The position numbers and the translations under genes are program-made. This document shows positions 8,333 through 18,871 of a DNA stretch of 64,000 nt, piece by piece. The stretch's first letter is position 1. Each line of letters begins with the position of its first letter. A model generated the notes under the pieces. That model was not told where the DNA came from and searched no databases. It was given only the letters and a program-made list of their open reading frames with translations. Where the stretch lies: the NCBI RefSeq assembly GCF_015277735.1, contig NZ_JADHDA010000003.1:372001-436000 (forward strand). The letters are read 5' to 3'. Origin of the DNA: Psychrobacter sp. NG254 (GTDB taxonomy: Bacteria; Pseudomonadota; Gammaproteobacteria; Pseudomonadales; Moraxellaceae).

Positions 8333-10930
8333 ATGAGATTTGAGAAGTTTACTCAAAAATTGCAATCCGCCATCCAAGAAGCACAGAGCCTAGCATTAGG
8401 TCGCGATCATACGGGTATCGATCCTGTGCATTTGCTTGCAGTATTACTACAAGATGAGTCAAATTTATCTATCTGCCAACAAGCAGGTGCTTCTATTCCA
8501 GCGTTAAAAAATGGCGTTGCAAAAGCATTGGACAATCAAGCGACCATTTCGGAGCCGACAGGTGACGTCAACCTAAACCCAAACTCGGTAAAAATCTTGA
8601 ACTTGGCAGATCGTCAGGCGCAAAAAGAAGGCGATGATTTTATCGCGACTGAATGGGTCATGTTGGCACTTGCTGAGCAGGGTGAAACCAAAAAGATATT
8701 TGAAAGTGCAGGCGTAACGGCTAGCAAACTAAAAGCTGTGATTGAGCAGCTGCGTGGCGATGATACGGTGAATAACCAAAACGCAGAAGATCAGCGTGAT
8801 GCACTCAACAAATATACGATCAACCTGACTGAACAAGCGGAGCTTGGCAAGCTAGATCCAGTGATTGGCCGTGACGAAGAGATTCGCCGTACCATTCAGG
8901 TGCTGTCACGCCGTACCAAGAATAACCCTGTGCTCATCGGTGAGCCGGGTGTCGGTAAGACGGCTATCGTTGAAGGCTTGGCGCAAAAAATCATCAATGG
9001 TGACGTGCCAGAAGGTCTGCGCCGTAAAGAAGTGCTGTCGTTAGACTTAGGCGCACTGATTGCAGGGGCGAAATTCCGCGGTGAGTTTGAAGAGCGCCTC
9101 AAAAGCGTATTGAGTGACTTGGCCAAGCAAGAAGGCAACGTCATTTTATTCATCGATGAGCTGCATACGATGGTCGGGGCAGGTAAATCTGAAGGCGCGA
9201 TGGATGCTGGCAATATGCTAAAACCTGCACTAGCACGTGGTGAGCTGCATTGTGTCGGAGCGACGACATTAGATGAGTACCGCAAGTATATTGAAAAAGA
9301 TGCGGCACTTGAGCGTCGTTTTCAAAAAGTACTGGTCGATGAGCCAACGGTTGAAGACACCATTGCGATATTACGTGGTCTCAAAGAGCGATACGAGCTG
9401 CATCACGGCGTCGATATTCAAGACAGTGCGATCATCGCTGCTGCGCGAATGAGCCATCGCTATATCACTGATCGCAAGTTGCCAGATAAGGCGATTGACT
9501 TAATTGATGAAGCAGCCAGTCGCTTGCGTATGGAGATGGACAGCAAGCCTGAAGCACTGGGTAAGCTCGACAGTCGTTTGATTCAGTTAAAAATGCAGCG
9601 TGAAGTACTCAAAAATGAAGAAGATGCTGGCGCGCAAGCAGAGCGTAAAGTACTGAATGCGCAAATTGAAGAGCTTGAAAAAGAGTACGCTGATCTCAAT
9701 GAAATTTGGCAAGCAGAGAAAGCACTGGTCAAAGGCAGTCAGCAGCTAAAAGACGAGCTAGATAAAGCCCGTATTGCCTATGACAAAGCCAGCCGCGAAG
9801 GCGATTATGAGACTATGAGCAAGCTGCAATATGAAACCATCCCGCAGCTAGAGCGCCGTATCACTGAATCTGACTTGGCAGAACAAAAAGAGCAGACAGG
9901 CGAAGGTAGCGGTATCAAATTGCTACGTAACAAGGTGACAGACAACGAAATCGCAGAAGTGGTTGCGGCCGCGACTGGTATTCCAGTCAATAAAATGATG
10001 CAGGGCGAGCGTGAAAAAATGCTAGCAATGGAAGAAAAACTCCATGAGCGCGTCATCGGTCAAAACGAAGCGGTCGAAGCGGTGGCCAATGCAGTACGTC
10101 GTAGCCGTGCTGGCTTGTCTGATCCCAATCGTCCTTCTGGTTCGTTCTTGTTCTTGGGGCCTACAGGGGTCGGTAAAACTGAGCTGACTAAGTCACTGGC
10201 AAACTTCTTATTTGACTCTGAAGATGCGATCGTACGTATCGACATGAGTGAATATATGGAAAAACACAGTGTCAGCCGTTTGGTAGGCGCGCCTCCAGGT
10301 TATGTCGGTTACGAAGAAGGTGGCACGCTGACTGAGGCGGTACGCCGTAAGCCGTATAGTGTCATACTGTTTGATGAGGTGGAAAAAGCGCATCCTGATG
10401 TGTTCAATATCTTATTGCAAGTATTGGACGATGGTCGTCTAACCGACTCACAAGGTCGTGTCGTTGATTTCAAGAATACTGTGATTATCATGACCAGTAA
10501 CTTGGGTTCGCATAAGATTCAAGAAATGGTTGGCGAAAGCTACGAGGATATCAAAGTGGAGGTAATGGATTCTGTTGGGCAGCATTTCCGTCCAGAGTTC
10601 GTCAACCGTATTGATGAAATTGTGGTTTTCCATCCGCTTGGTATGTCGCAGATGGCAGGTATTGCTGATATTCAGTTGGATCGTTTGCGTCAACGTATCC
10701 AAGAGCGTGAAATGGATATAGAGCTGTCAGTAGATGCGATGAATAAATTGGTTGCCGTGGGTTATGATCCTGTTTATGGCGCGCGTCCACTCAAACGGGC
10801 CATTCAACAAGAGATCGAAAACCCATTATCATTGAAACTATTAGCAGGTGATTTTGTCGCTGGCGATATCATCAAAGTCGACGTTGGCGCAGACGATAGA
10901 TTGTCTTTTAATAAGCTTAGAATGAGCTAA
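8333..10930 (+). CDS. clpB: ATP-dependent disaggregase chaperone ClpB
   Basis: 865 residues, standard for ClpB (Hsp104), which with DnaK dissolves protein aggregates. Order: Clp N-domain repeats (1-145), first AAA+ with Walker A GEPGVGKT and Walker B VILFIDE, the coiled-coil middle domain (about 410-530, rich in E/K/L), second AAA+ with Walker A GPTGVGKT, and the Clp C-terminal D2-small domain. The substrate pore loop is [15 protein letters not shown] precedes the ATG. A sigma-32-type promoter and its own terminator indicate heat-induced monocistronic expression. Confidence 0.98.
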   Translation: MRFEKFTQKLQSAIQEAQSLALGRDHTGIDPVHLLAVLLQDESNLSICQQAGASIPALKNGVAKALDNQATISEPTGDVNLNPNSVKILNLADRQAQKEGDDFIATEWVMLALAEQGETKKIFESAGVTASKLKAVIEQLRGDDTVNNQNAEDQRDALNKYTINLTEQAELGKLDPVIGRDEEIRRTIQVLSRRTKNNPVLIGEPGVGKTAIVEGLAQKIINGDVPEGLRRKEVLSLDLGALIAGAKFRGEFEERLKSVLSDLAKQEGNVILFIDELHTMVGAGKSEGAMDAGNMLKPALARGELHCVGATTLDEYRKYIEKDAALERRFQKVLVDEPTVEDTIAILRGLKERYELHHGVDIQDSAIIAAARMSHRYITDRKLPDKAIDLIDEAASRLRMEMDSKPEALGKLDSRLIQLKMQREVLKNEEDAGAQAERKVLNAQIEELEKEYADLNEIWQAEKALVKGSQQLKDELDKARIAYDKASREGDYETMSKLQYETIPQLERRITESDLAEQKEQTGEGSGIKLLRNKVTDNEIAEVVAAATGIPVNKMMQGEREKMLAMEEKLHERVIGQNEAVEAVANAVRRSRAGLSDPNRPSGSFLFLGPTGVGKTELTKSLANFLFDSEDAIVRIDMSEYMEKHSVSRLVGAPPGYVGYEEGGTLTEAVRRKPYSVILFDEVEKAHPDVFNILLQVLDDGRLTDSQGRVVDFKNTVIIMTSNLGSHKIQEMVGESYEDIKVEVMDSVGQHFRPEFVNRIDEIVVFHPLGMSQMAGIADIQLDRLRQRIQEREMDIELSVDAMNKLVAVGYDPVYGARPLKRAIQQEIENPLSLKLLAGDFVAGDIIKVDVGADDRLSFNKLRMS

Positions 10931-10979
10931 TCAATATCACTTTGAGGTCTGTGTGACCTAATGATACTCTTAAAATCAG

Positions 10980-11013
10980 CCTCTTATCTGCAAGCGTAGA
11001 TAAGGGGTTTCTC
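10980..11013 (+). terminator. Probable terminator after clpB
   Basis: CCTCTTATCT / AGATAAGGGG stem (10 bp with one G-U pair), 8-base loop, followed by TTTCTCATTT, a mediocre T tract. Confidence 0.65.
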
Positions 11014-11136
11014 ATTTGAGAAAGCGCGTTTTACGCTATTATTCTTTTACCATTTAAATATCTCTTAAATATCAAGACTATGCTATAAATAAATGGACGA
11101 CTAATCATATAAGTGCAAACTGGATAAAGAGGAAAG

Positions 11137-12405
11137 ATGATGACGATCTATATTGAACGTGTAAGCCTCCCCTTAACATCGCCGTTAATAATCGCGGCTC
11201 TATTGTTCAGCACCTCGGCTTGCTCCAATCCTTCGACAGTGAACACCAGCAACGAAACCGTAGAATACAAAGAAGCGCAGGCCTCTGACGCCGATGTGCA
11301 GATAAGTGATGCTCAAGTCAGCATAGACAAACCTGACTTTACGACCAAAGCGGTTGCTACCTTTGATGAGCCTTGGGCCATGACGGCGCTACCCAGTACA
11401 GATGGCAAAGCGCCAAAATTACTGGTGACACAAAAAACGGGTGAGCTGTTCATTGTGGATACAGCAACAGGTAATAAGACAAAAATCGAAGGCGTTCCTA
11501 CAGTGGCTTACGGTGGTCAAGGCGGCTTAGGAGACATCATCGTGTCGCCAGATTTTGCTACGTCTAATACCGTCTATCTTAGCTACGTGGAAGCAGGAAC
11601 GGGAGATGATAGTAATAAATTTGGGGCTAAAGTCATCAAGGCAACACTTTCAGGATTAGAGACAGCCACGCCCACGTTACAAGCTATTACGCCAATCTGG
11701 GAGCAGTCTCCAAAAGTAAAAGGGCAAGGGCATTACAGTCATCGTCTCTTATTTTCACCTGATGGGCAATATTTATACATCAGTTCAGGCGAGCGCCAAG
11801 AAAAAACCCCAGCTCAAGATATGAGTGTCAATTTGGGTAAAATCATACGTCTAAATGCTGACGGGTCTATTCCAGCAGACAATCCATTTTCGAATGATAC
11901 AAATGACATTGCCAAGCAGTTTTGGACGATAGGTCATCGTAATATATTGGGCATGGCATTCGATGATAGCGGTAAGTTATGGGCGCACGAGATGGGTCCA
12001 AGAGGCGGAGATGAGTTTAATTTGATTGAAAAAGGCAAAAATTACGGCTGGCCACTCGTGTCCAATGGTCGCAATTACTCAGGTCTCGATATTCCTGATC
12101 ATGATACAAAGCCAGAGTTTGTGGCACCCAAAATTACTTGGACACCTGTCATATCCCCATCTGCTATGAGCATCTATACGGCTGGTACTCATAATGATTT
12201 TCCGAGCTGGCAAGGCAATGCGCTTATCAGTGGCTTATCGTCTAAGGCGCTTATCGTAGTGGGCATAAGCGACGACAATATCGCCGCTGAGCGTTACCGT
12301 TATGACATGGGTGAGCGTGTACGCAGTGTGCTAGCAGTAGATGGACAAGTGTGGACACTTGAAGACGGTAATGATGCAAAATTGCTCAGATTATTGCCTA
12401 AATAA
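11137..12405 (+). CDS. PQQ-dependent sugar dehydrogenase-like lipoprotein
   Basis: A 422-residue GSDH-family beta-propeller. The N-terminus has a hydrophobic stretch ending STSAC, a likely lipobox, so it is probably a lipid-anchored periplasmic or outer-membrane protein. Family blocks are clear: FDEPWAMTALP, GGQGGLGDII, GHYSHRLLFSPDG, GHRNILGMAFD and HEMGPRGGDEFNLI near the catalytic/PQQ pocket. Relatives such as E. coli YliI (Asd) oxidise aldoses; the real substrate is unknown. GAGGAAAG precedes tandem ATG codons at 11137 and 11140. Confidence 0.87.
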   Translation: MMTIYIERVSLPLTSPLIIAALLFSTSACSNPSTVNTSNETVEYKEAQASDADVQISDAQVSIDKPDFTTKAVATFDEPWAMTALPSTDGKAPKLLVTQKTGELFIVDTATGNKTKIEGVPTVAYGGQGGLGDIIVSPDFATSNTVYLSYVEAGTGDDSNKFGAKVIKATLSGLETATPTLQAITPIWEQSPKVKGQGHYSHRLLFSPDGQYLYISSGERQEKTPAQDMSVNLGKIIRLNADGSIPADNPFSNDTNDIAKQFWTIGHRNILGMAFDDSGKLWAHEMGPRGGDEFNLIEKGKNYGWPLVSNGRNYSGLDIPDHDTKPEFVAPKITWTPVISPSAMSIYTAGTHNDFPSWQGNALISGLSSKALIVVGISDDNIAAERYRYDMGERVRSVLAVDGQVWTLEDGNDAKLLRLLPK

Positions 12406-12584
12406 CATCGAAACAATATCGAAATAACATCGAATTAACGACGTATTTACCTACCTGTATATTTAATTATTTTAATAAAACTATTCAAATCTTTTAGAGT
12501 AAATTAATAGTTTTATTTTGTAATATATTGATAGTTAATGGCTATTTTGTTAAGGTAATGTTCCTTAAGATTTGAGACTTGCAC

Positions 12585-14228
12585 ATGGAAGAAGTAAAAG
12601 TAGGCAGATTAGGACCTTTTCCACGGGTGAGTAAACCTGTGTTTATTACATCGTCACTGCTGATTGTTGGATTTATTATTTTCGGTGCACTTTTCACCGA
12701 AACAGCAGGGGCTGTCTTTAGTTTTTTACAGAATTTTATTACCGATAAGTTCGGTTGGCTATTTATTATATTAGTCAACGCAGCACTCGCGCTTTGTATC
12801 TACCTAGCAATGAGTCGCTATGGCGACATTCGGTTAGGCAAACAAACAGAACGACCGCAGTACAATCTGTTTTCGTGGATTGGCATGTTATTCTCTGCCG
12901 GCATCGGTATTGGTTTGGTCTATTGGGGTACAGCGGAGCCGTTGTATCACTTCATGGCACCACCGATGGGCGAGGCCGAAACGGTTGAAGCTGCCAAACA
13001 AGCAATGAATATCTCGTTCATGCATTGGGGTCTACACGCTTGGGCGCTTTATACTATCGTGGCCTTGTCGTTGGCTTATTTCCACTTTCGCCGTGGCCTG
13101 CCATTGTCGATTCGATCGACCTTATATCCTATATTAGGTAAAAAGATTTATGGCGGTTGGGGACACACGGTCGATGTCTTGGCCGTATTTGGTACGATGT
13201 TTGGTGTGGTCACCTCGCTCGGTCTTGGGGTTATGCAGATCAATGCTGGACTAGAAAAATTGTTTGGTACGCCTAACAGTCTTACTGTACAGTTTGGTTT
13301 GATTGCCTTTATCACCGCACTGGCTGCTGCCTCTGTAATGATGGGTTTGGATAAGGGTATCAAGCGCCTTAGTGACGTCAATATTGGTTTTACCATTGTC
13401 TTATTGGCGTTTATGGTGATCTTGGGGCCAACGCTCTTTATTTTCGATAGCTTTATTGAAAACATTGGTAACTATCTGACAGTGATCGTGCCACTAGGTA
13501 CATGGGGCGAGTCTTATAGCGGTACAGACTGGCAGAGTGGTTGGACGATATTTTATTGGGCATGGTGGGTTAGCTGGGCACCATTCGTTGGTATCTTTAT
13601 TGCTCGTATCTCTCGTGGCCGTACCATTCGCGAATTCACACTTGGGGTGTTATTGATCCCAATGTTGATTTTATTCTTTTGGTTCACCACCTTCGGCGGC
13701 GTTGCTATCCACATGGAGCTTGCCTCTGCTGTGTCAGGCATCAGCCCAGGATTGGTAGAAGCGGTACAAGCAGATACTGGTAGTGCCATCTTCAAGTTAG
13801 TTGAGTACTATCCATTAGCAAAACCGATCACACTACTGATCGTCGTTATGATTATGCTGTGGTTTGTAACCTCATCAGATTCGGCCAGTTTTGTGATTGA
13901 CATGCTGACAGCTGGTGGAGATACCAATCCACCAAAAATCCAGCGCTTGTTTTGGGCAACCACAGAAGGTGTTATCGCTGCTATCTTACTAGCGGCTGGT
14001 GGGCTCTCTGCCCTGCAGGCTGCTGCTATTGTCGCAGGACTACCGTTTGCCTTAGTCATATTTGTGATGATGTATGCGCTGTTACGTGGTCTGAGCCGTG
14101 ATCGCTTGATTCTATATCGAGCGCAGCAGAGCTTTATTACAGATGAATCAGCCGATCACAATTCGGCAGACGAGTTCGTTGATGAGCATCTACTCAAAGG
14201 ACCCCCTAAGATTGTCAAAGGTGACTGA
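12585..14228 (+). CDS. BCCT-family betaine/choline/carnitine transporter (copy 1)
   Basis: 547 residues with about 12 membrane helices. Diagnostic BCCT stretches are SAGIGIGLVYWGTAEPLYH, the aromatic FYWAWWVSWAPF box of TM8, and RISRGRTIREF. The family imports quaternary ammonium osmolytes, commonly Na+-coupled. The C-terminus is short, unlike the long osmosensing tail of BetP. ATG 12585 is preferred to an upstream in-frame TTG at 12579. The next gene is a close paralogue with the same opening (VKVGRLGPFPRVSKPVF), which shows a tandem duplication. Confidence 0.93.
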   Translation: MEEVKVGRLGPFPRVSKPVFITSSLLIVGFIIFGALFTETAGAVFSFLQNFITDKFGWLFIILVNAALALCIYLAMSRYGDIRLGKQTERPQYNLFSWIGMLFSAGIGIGLVYWGTAEPLYHFMAPPMGEAETVEAAKQAMNISFMHWGLHAWALYTIVALSLAYFHFRRGLPLSIRSTLYPILGKKIYGGWGHTVDVLAVFGTMFGVVTSLGLGVMQINAGLEKLFGTPNSLTVQFGLIAFITALAAASVMMGLDKGIKRLSDVNIGFTIVLLAFMVILGPTLFIFDSFIENIGNYLTVIVPLGTWGESYSGTDWQSGWTIFYWAWWVSWAPFVGIFIARISRGRTIREFTLGVLLIPMLILFFWFTTFGGVAIHMELASAVSGISPGLVEAVQADTGSAIFKLVEYYPLAKPITLLIVVMIMLWFVTSSDSASFVIDMLTAGGDTNPPKIQRLFWATTEGVIAAILLAAGGLSALQAAAIVAGLPFALVIFVMMYALLRGLSRDRLILYRAQQSFITDESADHNSADEFVDEHLLKGPPKIVKGD

Positions 14229-14267
14229 AAAGTAAGCCAAAGTAAGACAGTTACTTAAGCTTTTAGT

Positions 14268-14305
14268 AAAAGAAGCCCCAATTTATTTTAAATTGGGGCT
14301 TCTTT
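14268..14305 (+). terminator. Terminator between the two BCCT genes
   Basis: Long near-perfect stem AAAGAAGCCCCAATTTA / TAAATTGGGGCTTCTTT with a 3-base loop. It separates the two paralogues, so each is probably transcribed on its own. Confidence 0.85.
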
Positions 14306-14470
14306 ATTGGATAAAGATATTTAGATTTATTCAGTACAAATTCGAATTTTTGAAAATTATTACCGAAGTGTTACTACCATTTCTATACATTTAGCAGTGT
14401 TTACAAGGTGTTATATTTGATAATTCGTTCATACCTTGGTATGGTTACGCACTTTTTTGGGGATATACCT

Positions 14471-16123
14471 ATGGATCATGTGAAAGTTGGCCGATTAGGC
14501 CCTTTTCCGCGGGTAAGTAAACCTGTATTTTTAACGTCAGCGATTTTGATTCTTGCATTCATTATTTTTGGCGCATTATTCAATGAACAAGCGGAAGTAG
14601 TGTTTAACCAAGCCAAAGCATTTGTCTCTTTGCGCTTTGGTTGGTTCTTTATTGTCGTGGTCAATTTAACGTTGGTCATGAGTATTTATATGATATTTAG
14701 CCGTTATGGCGATATCAGGCTCGGTCATCAAAATGAGCGGCCAGAGTATAACTTGGTCTCTTGGATTGGGATGTTGTTCTCAGCAGGCATTGGTATTGGG
14801 CTGCTTTATTGGGGTACCGCTGAGCCGCTATATCACTTCATGGCGCCGCCACTGGGCGAAGCGGAGACAGTCGCTGCTGCCAAGCAAGCAATGAATATCT
14901 CGTTTTTGCATTATGGTCTACATGTTTGGGCACTCTATGGCATGGTTGCGCTGTCGCTCGCGTACTTTCATTACCGAGTGGGTTTGCCACTGGCCATACG
15001 CTCAACGCTGTATCCTATACTGGGCAAAAAAATCTATGGTGGTTGGGGTCATACGGTGGATACGCTCGCCGTATTCGGTACGATGTTTGGGGTAGTGACC
15101 ACGTTAGGTCTTGGTGTCTTACAGATTAACTCAGGCCTCGAGACGTTATTTGGTGTACCCAATAATATTACGGTGCAGATTATTTTGATTGGCTTTATCA
15201 CCATGCTAGCAGGGTTGTCTCTGTTTATGGGTCTGGATAAAGGCATTAAGCGTCTGAGTGATACCAATATATTGTTCACTGTGATATTGCTCAGTTTTGT
15301 GATTATCTTTGGGCCGACGCAATTTATTTTTAATAGCTTTGTAGAAAACATCGGCAACTATTTACATGAAATTGTACCCTTGGGTCTTTGGACTGAGTCT
15401 TATAGAGGTGAGGAAAACTGGCAAGCCTCATGGACGATTTTTTATTGGGCATGGTGGATCAGCTGGTCACCATTCGTTGGGGTGTTTGTTGCGCGTATTT
15501 CTCGTGGCCGTACCATTCGTGAGTTCATACTAGGTGTATTATTAATTCCTATCACGATCTTGTTTTTGTGGTTTACCGCCTTTGGTGGTTCTGCGGTAAA
15601 TATGGAACTGATGGCTGCGGCAGATCCTAATCTCGTTAGTCCAGGTCTGATCGAAGCCGTCAAAGCAGATACAGGCAGTGCTATCTTTAAGCTTATGGAG
15701 TCTTATCCACTGACAGATGCGGTCAATCTGCTTATTGTCGTCATGATTGTACTGTGGTTTGTCACGTCATCAGATTCAGCCAGTTTTGTCATCGACATGC
15801 TGACCTCAGGTGGTGATACCAATCCACCGAAGATTCAGCGTTTGTTTTGGGCAGGTGCTGAAGGTGTTATCGCTGCGGTACTATTGGCAGCAGGTGGTTT
15901 GAGTGCATTACAAGCCGCCTCTATCGTGTCAGGTTTTCCTTTTGCCATTGTAATCGTCGTGATGATGTATTCGCTATTGCGTGGATTGAGTCGAGATCGT
16001 TTGATTCTGTATCGCAATCAGCAATGGTTCACCACTGAGGAGTCAGCAGAGCACAATTCTGCCAATGAGTTCCGTGATGAAGATTTGCTAAAAGGTCCAC
16101 CCGCACTTGAGAAAGATGCTTAA
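14471..16123 (+). CDS. BCCT-family betaine/choline/carnitine transporter (copy 2)
   Basis: 550 residues, collinear with copy 1 along its whole length: GIGIGLLYWGTAEPLYH, FYWAWWISWSPFVG, ISRGRTIREF, SSDSASFVIDMLTSGGD. Differences cluster in the N-terminal helices, the loop after TM8 (a two- to three-residue insertion near AAADPNLVSPG) and the C-terminus. The frame opens earlier (14408), but the paralogue shows ATG 14471 (MDHVKVGRLG) to be the start, with GGGGAT upstream. Differing substrate or induction between copies is possible and not visible here. Confidence 0.93.
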   Translation: MDHVKVGRLGPFPRVSKPVFLTSAILILAFIIFGALFNEQAEVVFNQAKAFVSLRFGWFFIVVVNLTLVMSIYMIFSRYGDIRLGHQNERPEYNLVSWIGMLFSAGIGIGLLYWGTAEPLYHFMAPPLGEAETVAAAKQAMNISFLHYGLHVWALYGMVALSLAYFHYRVGLPLAIRSTLYPILGKKIYGGWGHTVDTLAVFGTMFGVVTTLGLGVLQINSGLETLFGVPNNITVQIILIGFITMLAGLSLFMGLDKGIKRLSDTNILFTVILLSFVIIFGPTQFIFNSFVENIGNYLHEIVPLGLWTESYRGEENWQASWTIFYWAWWISWSPFVGVFVARISRGRTIREFILGVLLIPITILFLWFTAFGGSAVNMELMAAADPNLVSPGLIEAVKADTGSAIFKLMESYPLTDAVNLLIVVMIVLWFVTSSDSASFVIDMLTSGGDTNPPKIQRLFWAGAEGVIAAVLLAAGGLSALQAASIVSGFPFAIVIVVMMYSLLRGLSRDRLILYRNQQWFTTEESAEHNSANEFRDEDLLKGPPALEKDA

Positions 16124-16149
16124 GCGCTAGAGTTTATTTTTAGCTAAAA

Positions 16150-16183
16150 GAAATACCCAGCTTGTCATAGGCTGGGTATTTTT
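16150..16183 (+). terminator. Terminator after second BCCT gene
   Basis: AAATACCCAGC / GCTGGGTATTT stem, 9-base loop, then TT. It may also serve the oppositely oriented lipoprotein gene ending at 16227. Confidence 0.85.
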
Positions 16184-16226
16184 ATGGATGCTCAAAACCT
16201 ATTTGGTAATAACACAGCTTAATAGC

Positions 16227-16583
16227 TTAACGACATTCACCTTTTGCATAACCAATGGCTTCAGGGGTATTACAGGCTGAGCAAGCATTACTAGCAGTTT
16301 GATAGCTAATAATTGCTCCGACCTTTGTCTTCACACAGACCGGCTCATACTGTGCTGTACAGATATTGTTGGCGGGGTTAGTAGATGGACATTGAGTGAG
16401 AGCATCTTCAAATTGCTGGGTGATATCAGGACTGGGTGGGGTAGGTGATTGACCAGACGTGCCCATATCAGACATAGAGCTACAGCCAGTCAATAGTAGA
16501 ACTAAAGTGAGTATGAGTGATGATGGTCTGAGCGAAGATTGGTTAAGCACGGAAAGTTGTGGATTGAATAGAGTTTGTTTCAT
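16227..16583 (-). CDS. Lipoprotein with Kazal-like Cys-rich domain
   Basis: 118 residues. A signal peptide ends in the lipobox LLLTGC, giving a lipid-anchored protein. A Ser/Pro/Thr-rich spacer follows, then a small C-terminal Cys domain. There C-x3-YEPVC, a central Tyr, NACSAC and a final GYAKGEC follow the Kazal protease-inhibitor spacing (CxxxYxPVC...Y...NxCxxC...GxC). Bacterial Kazal-like lipoproteins exist, but inhibition is not proven. The gene is alone, minus strand, convergent with the second BCCT gene. Confidence 0.75.
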   Translation of the reverse strand: MKQTLFNPQLSVLNQSSLRPSSLILTLVLLLTGCSSMSDMGTSGQSPTPPSPDITQQFEDALTQCPSTNPANNICTAQYEPVCVKTKVGAIISYQTASNACSACNTPEAIGYAKGECR

Positions 16584-16716
16584 AATAAAATATCCTTATG
16601 AATTAGTAGTATACGATAGCACTATACTATCGCTGATAGATTTTGCTATTAAATTGATGAGATATTTATCTACTCATAATATCTAATCTAAAGCCATTTA
16701 CCCAATCCTCTTCCAT

Positions 16717-16749
16717 AAAAAACCCAAGCTCAATTAAGCTTGGGTTTTT
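16717..16749 (-). terminator. Terminator after DUF3144 gene
   Basis: CCCAAGCT / AGCTTGGG stem with flanking A and T runs on both sides, so it can act in either direction. It lies downstream of the minus-strand DUF3144 gene. Confidence 0.8.
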
Positions 16750-16820
16750 GTTTGCTTCTATTAGAAGCTGTTTTGCAGATAAGGTCTCTAACAGAATGTA
16801 TCTACATTGACGAAAGTCGC

Positions 16821-17180
16821 TTATTTAGCTGATTTATCGTCTTGGTTTAGCTGTACATACTTATCGAAGTTCTGTGCATAGTCAGTCAAATTATCGCTAA
16901 GCATTTGGCGGTATTGTTTGACATAAAACTCGACGATGTCATCTTTTTCTTTGGCAAAGTCATCGCCTTGCACAAAACCAATAGAAGCCACTGATGCGCT
17001 GTAGCGTGCTGCTGCATACAGTAATGAAGCGCCTACTTGTCCTGAATGTGCTTCAGGGCTCAACTGGCTATTTGCCATGCCAATGATGGCATCAGCACGT
17101 TGGTAAAATGCTTGCATTTCAGGAGTGATTTCGATGTTAGTATCGATATTTTCGTCTTGAGTGTTGATGTCTTGAGACAT
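16821..17180 (-). CDS. DUF3144 domain protein
   Basis: A 119-residue acidic soluble protein. The core (EMQAFYQRADAIIGMANSQL...VGASLLYAAARYSASV) matches the DUF3144 family of gammaproteobacteria, whose function is unknown. It looks all-helical; no signal or membrane segment. It lies 78 bp downstream of metK on the same strand, so it may be cotranscribed, and a terminator follows it. Confidence 0.82.
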   Translation of the reverse strand: MSQDINTQDENIDTNIEITPEMQAFYQRADAIIGMANSQLSPEAHSGQVGASLLYAAARYSASVASIGFVQGDDFAKEKDDIVEFYVKQYRQMLSDNLTDYAQNFDKYVQLNQDDKSAK

Positions 17181-17257
17181 AAGCTATTCCTAATAATAAG
17201 TTTCAGTAATTTTAATATATAAATAGGGTTTGCACGCGTTTTGTAGAGTAATACCGT

Positions 17258-18424
17258 TTATAAACCAGCATCCGCTTTTAAGATATCGGCTTTGTCTGTT
17301 TTTTCCCAAGTAAAGGCAGTCTCTGAGCCTGGACGACCAAAATGTCCAAAGGTAGCGGTCTGCTGATACATAGGCTGCAATAAGTTAAGCATACGAGTGA
17401 TGCCATAAGGACGCAAATCAAAATGCGTACGAATCAGGCGAATGATCTCATCGTTGCTAATTTTGCTGGTGCCAAACGTATTGACTGAGATAGAGGTGGG
17501 TTCAGCGACACCGATGGCGTAGCTTACTTGTACTTCACAGCGATCAGCAAGTCCTGCGGCCACGATATTTTTGGCAACATAACGTACAGCATAAGCAGCA
17601 CTGCGATCCACTTTTGATGGATCTTTACCACTGAATGCACCGCCGCCATGACGCGCCATACCACCGTAAGTGTCAACGATGATTTTGCGACCCGTCAGGC
17701 CTGCATCACCAACCGGACCACCAATCACAAACTTGCCCGTTGGGTTGATGTGGTAGCGAGTACCTGCATGCAATAGCTCAGATGGTAGTACTTGCTTGAT
17801 GATAGATTCCATCACCGCTTCTTGCAAATCTGACTGCGAGATACTTGGGTCATGCTGCGTTGATAATACTACTGCATCAATCGCTACTGGTTTATTACCA
17901 TCATATTTTAGGGTTACTTGAGCTTTGGCATCTGGGCGTAACCATGGCAGATCTCCTGCACGGCGTAGCTCAGACTGACGCTCCATCAAACGATGCGCAT
18001 ATTCGATAGGCGCTGGCATTAATACTTCAGTTTCGTTACTGGCATAACCAAACATAAGACCTTGATCGCCTGCACCTTGCTCTTCAGGATCGCTACGATC
18101 GACACCTTGGGCGATTTCAGGCGATTGCTTACCTAGCATGTTGATGACGGCACAGGTTTCGCCATCAAACCCTAAGTCTGAATGGTGATAACCAATACCG
18201 TTTACAGTATCGCGAACCAGACGCTCCAAATCGATATTTGCAGTTGTGGTAATCTCACCTGCGAGTATGACCGCACCAGTCTTGACCAACGTTTCGCAGG
18301 CGACACGTGCATTCAAGTCTTCATGTAAGATAGCATCAAGGATAGCATCTGAGATTTGGTCAGCCATTTTATCAGGATGGCCTTCGCTTACAGATTCTGA
18401 GGTAAATAAGTTGTATTCACGCAT
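17258..18424 (-). CDS. metK: S-adenosylmethionine synthetase
   Basis: 388 residues from ATG 18424 ([19 protein letters not shown]). The frame opens 8 codons earlier without support. The enzyme makes SAM from methionine and ATP in the cytosol. Signatures seen: [16 protein letters not shown], the [12 protein letters not shown] loop and [19 protein letters not shown]. Full length with no damage. A long structured 5' region precedes it (see the entry at 18598-18690). Confidence 0.98.
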   Translation of the reverse strand: MREYNLFTSESVSEGHPDKMADQISDAILDAILHEDLNARVACETLVKTGAVILAGEITTTANIDLERLVRDTVNGIGYHHSDLGFDGETCAVINMLGKQSPEIAQGVDRSDPEEQGAGDQGLMFGYASNETEVLMPAPIEYAHRLMERQSELRRAGDLPWLRPDAKAQVTLKYDGNKPVAIDAVVLSTQHDPSISQSDLQEAVMESIIKQVLPSELLHAGTRYHINPTGKFVIGGPVGDAGLTGRKIIVDTYGGMARHGGGAFSGKDPSKVDRSAAYAVRYVAKNIVAAGLADRCEVQVSYAIGVAEPTSISVNTFGTSKISNDEIIRLIRTHFDLRPYGITRMLNLLQPMYQQTATFGHFGRPGSETAFTWEKTDKADILKADAGL

Positions 18425-18597
18425 AATGGGATCGCTTAATTGAATCAATCAGGGTAGGAAAAGCATCACGTCTTGGATGCTACTTTAATTAATGTCAGCC
18501 GCGCATTCACACGGCAGATAATCGATACTTCTTAATACTAAAAATCGGTTTTGAGCAGGATTCTTGGTCATCACTTTAGTGAAACATGAGCATGGTT

Positions 18598-18690
18598 AGC
18601 CATCAAATCGTCCAATATAGGACGCCACTGACAAGCCCTGATGGCTGTGTTTATGGGCAGCCAAATCAAGGTTGTCTCTAATAAGTTACG
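18598..18690 (-). promoter_or_regulatory. Structured region in metK 5' leader
   Basis: Upstream of metK an 8-bp outer stem AGCCATCA (18598-18605) / TGATGGCT (18639-18646) encloses a 5-bp stem CGTCC / GGACG with a 6-base loop (18609-18624). Further upstream TCTAATAAG pairs with CTTATTAGA around 18680-18717 (9 bp, 22-base loop). The rest of the 450 bp between nth and metK shows no gene. The stems would be in the metK transcript if it starts beyond 18720. A regulatory role is inferred; it does not look like a known SAM riboswitch to me. Confidence 0.4.
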
Positions 18691-18871
18691 GCGAATGTGC
18701 AGATGACCTTATTAGAAGCATGGTAATAGCCACAATCTCTTAACACAAAAATAGGGTTATTCTACCTTGAAATACCATAAAACTCTAGTGAGCTGCACTT
18801 GCTTGGGTATAAGAAATGTGCAACATGCCTTGTTTCAATTGGCTGTGCCATTTATTAAAATCAGCAATAGG

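Noticed and set aside
9805..10790. Cluster of minus-strand frames of 60-84 codons
   Set aside because: All are antisense of clpB, whose full-length protein is unambiguous.
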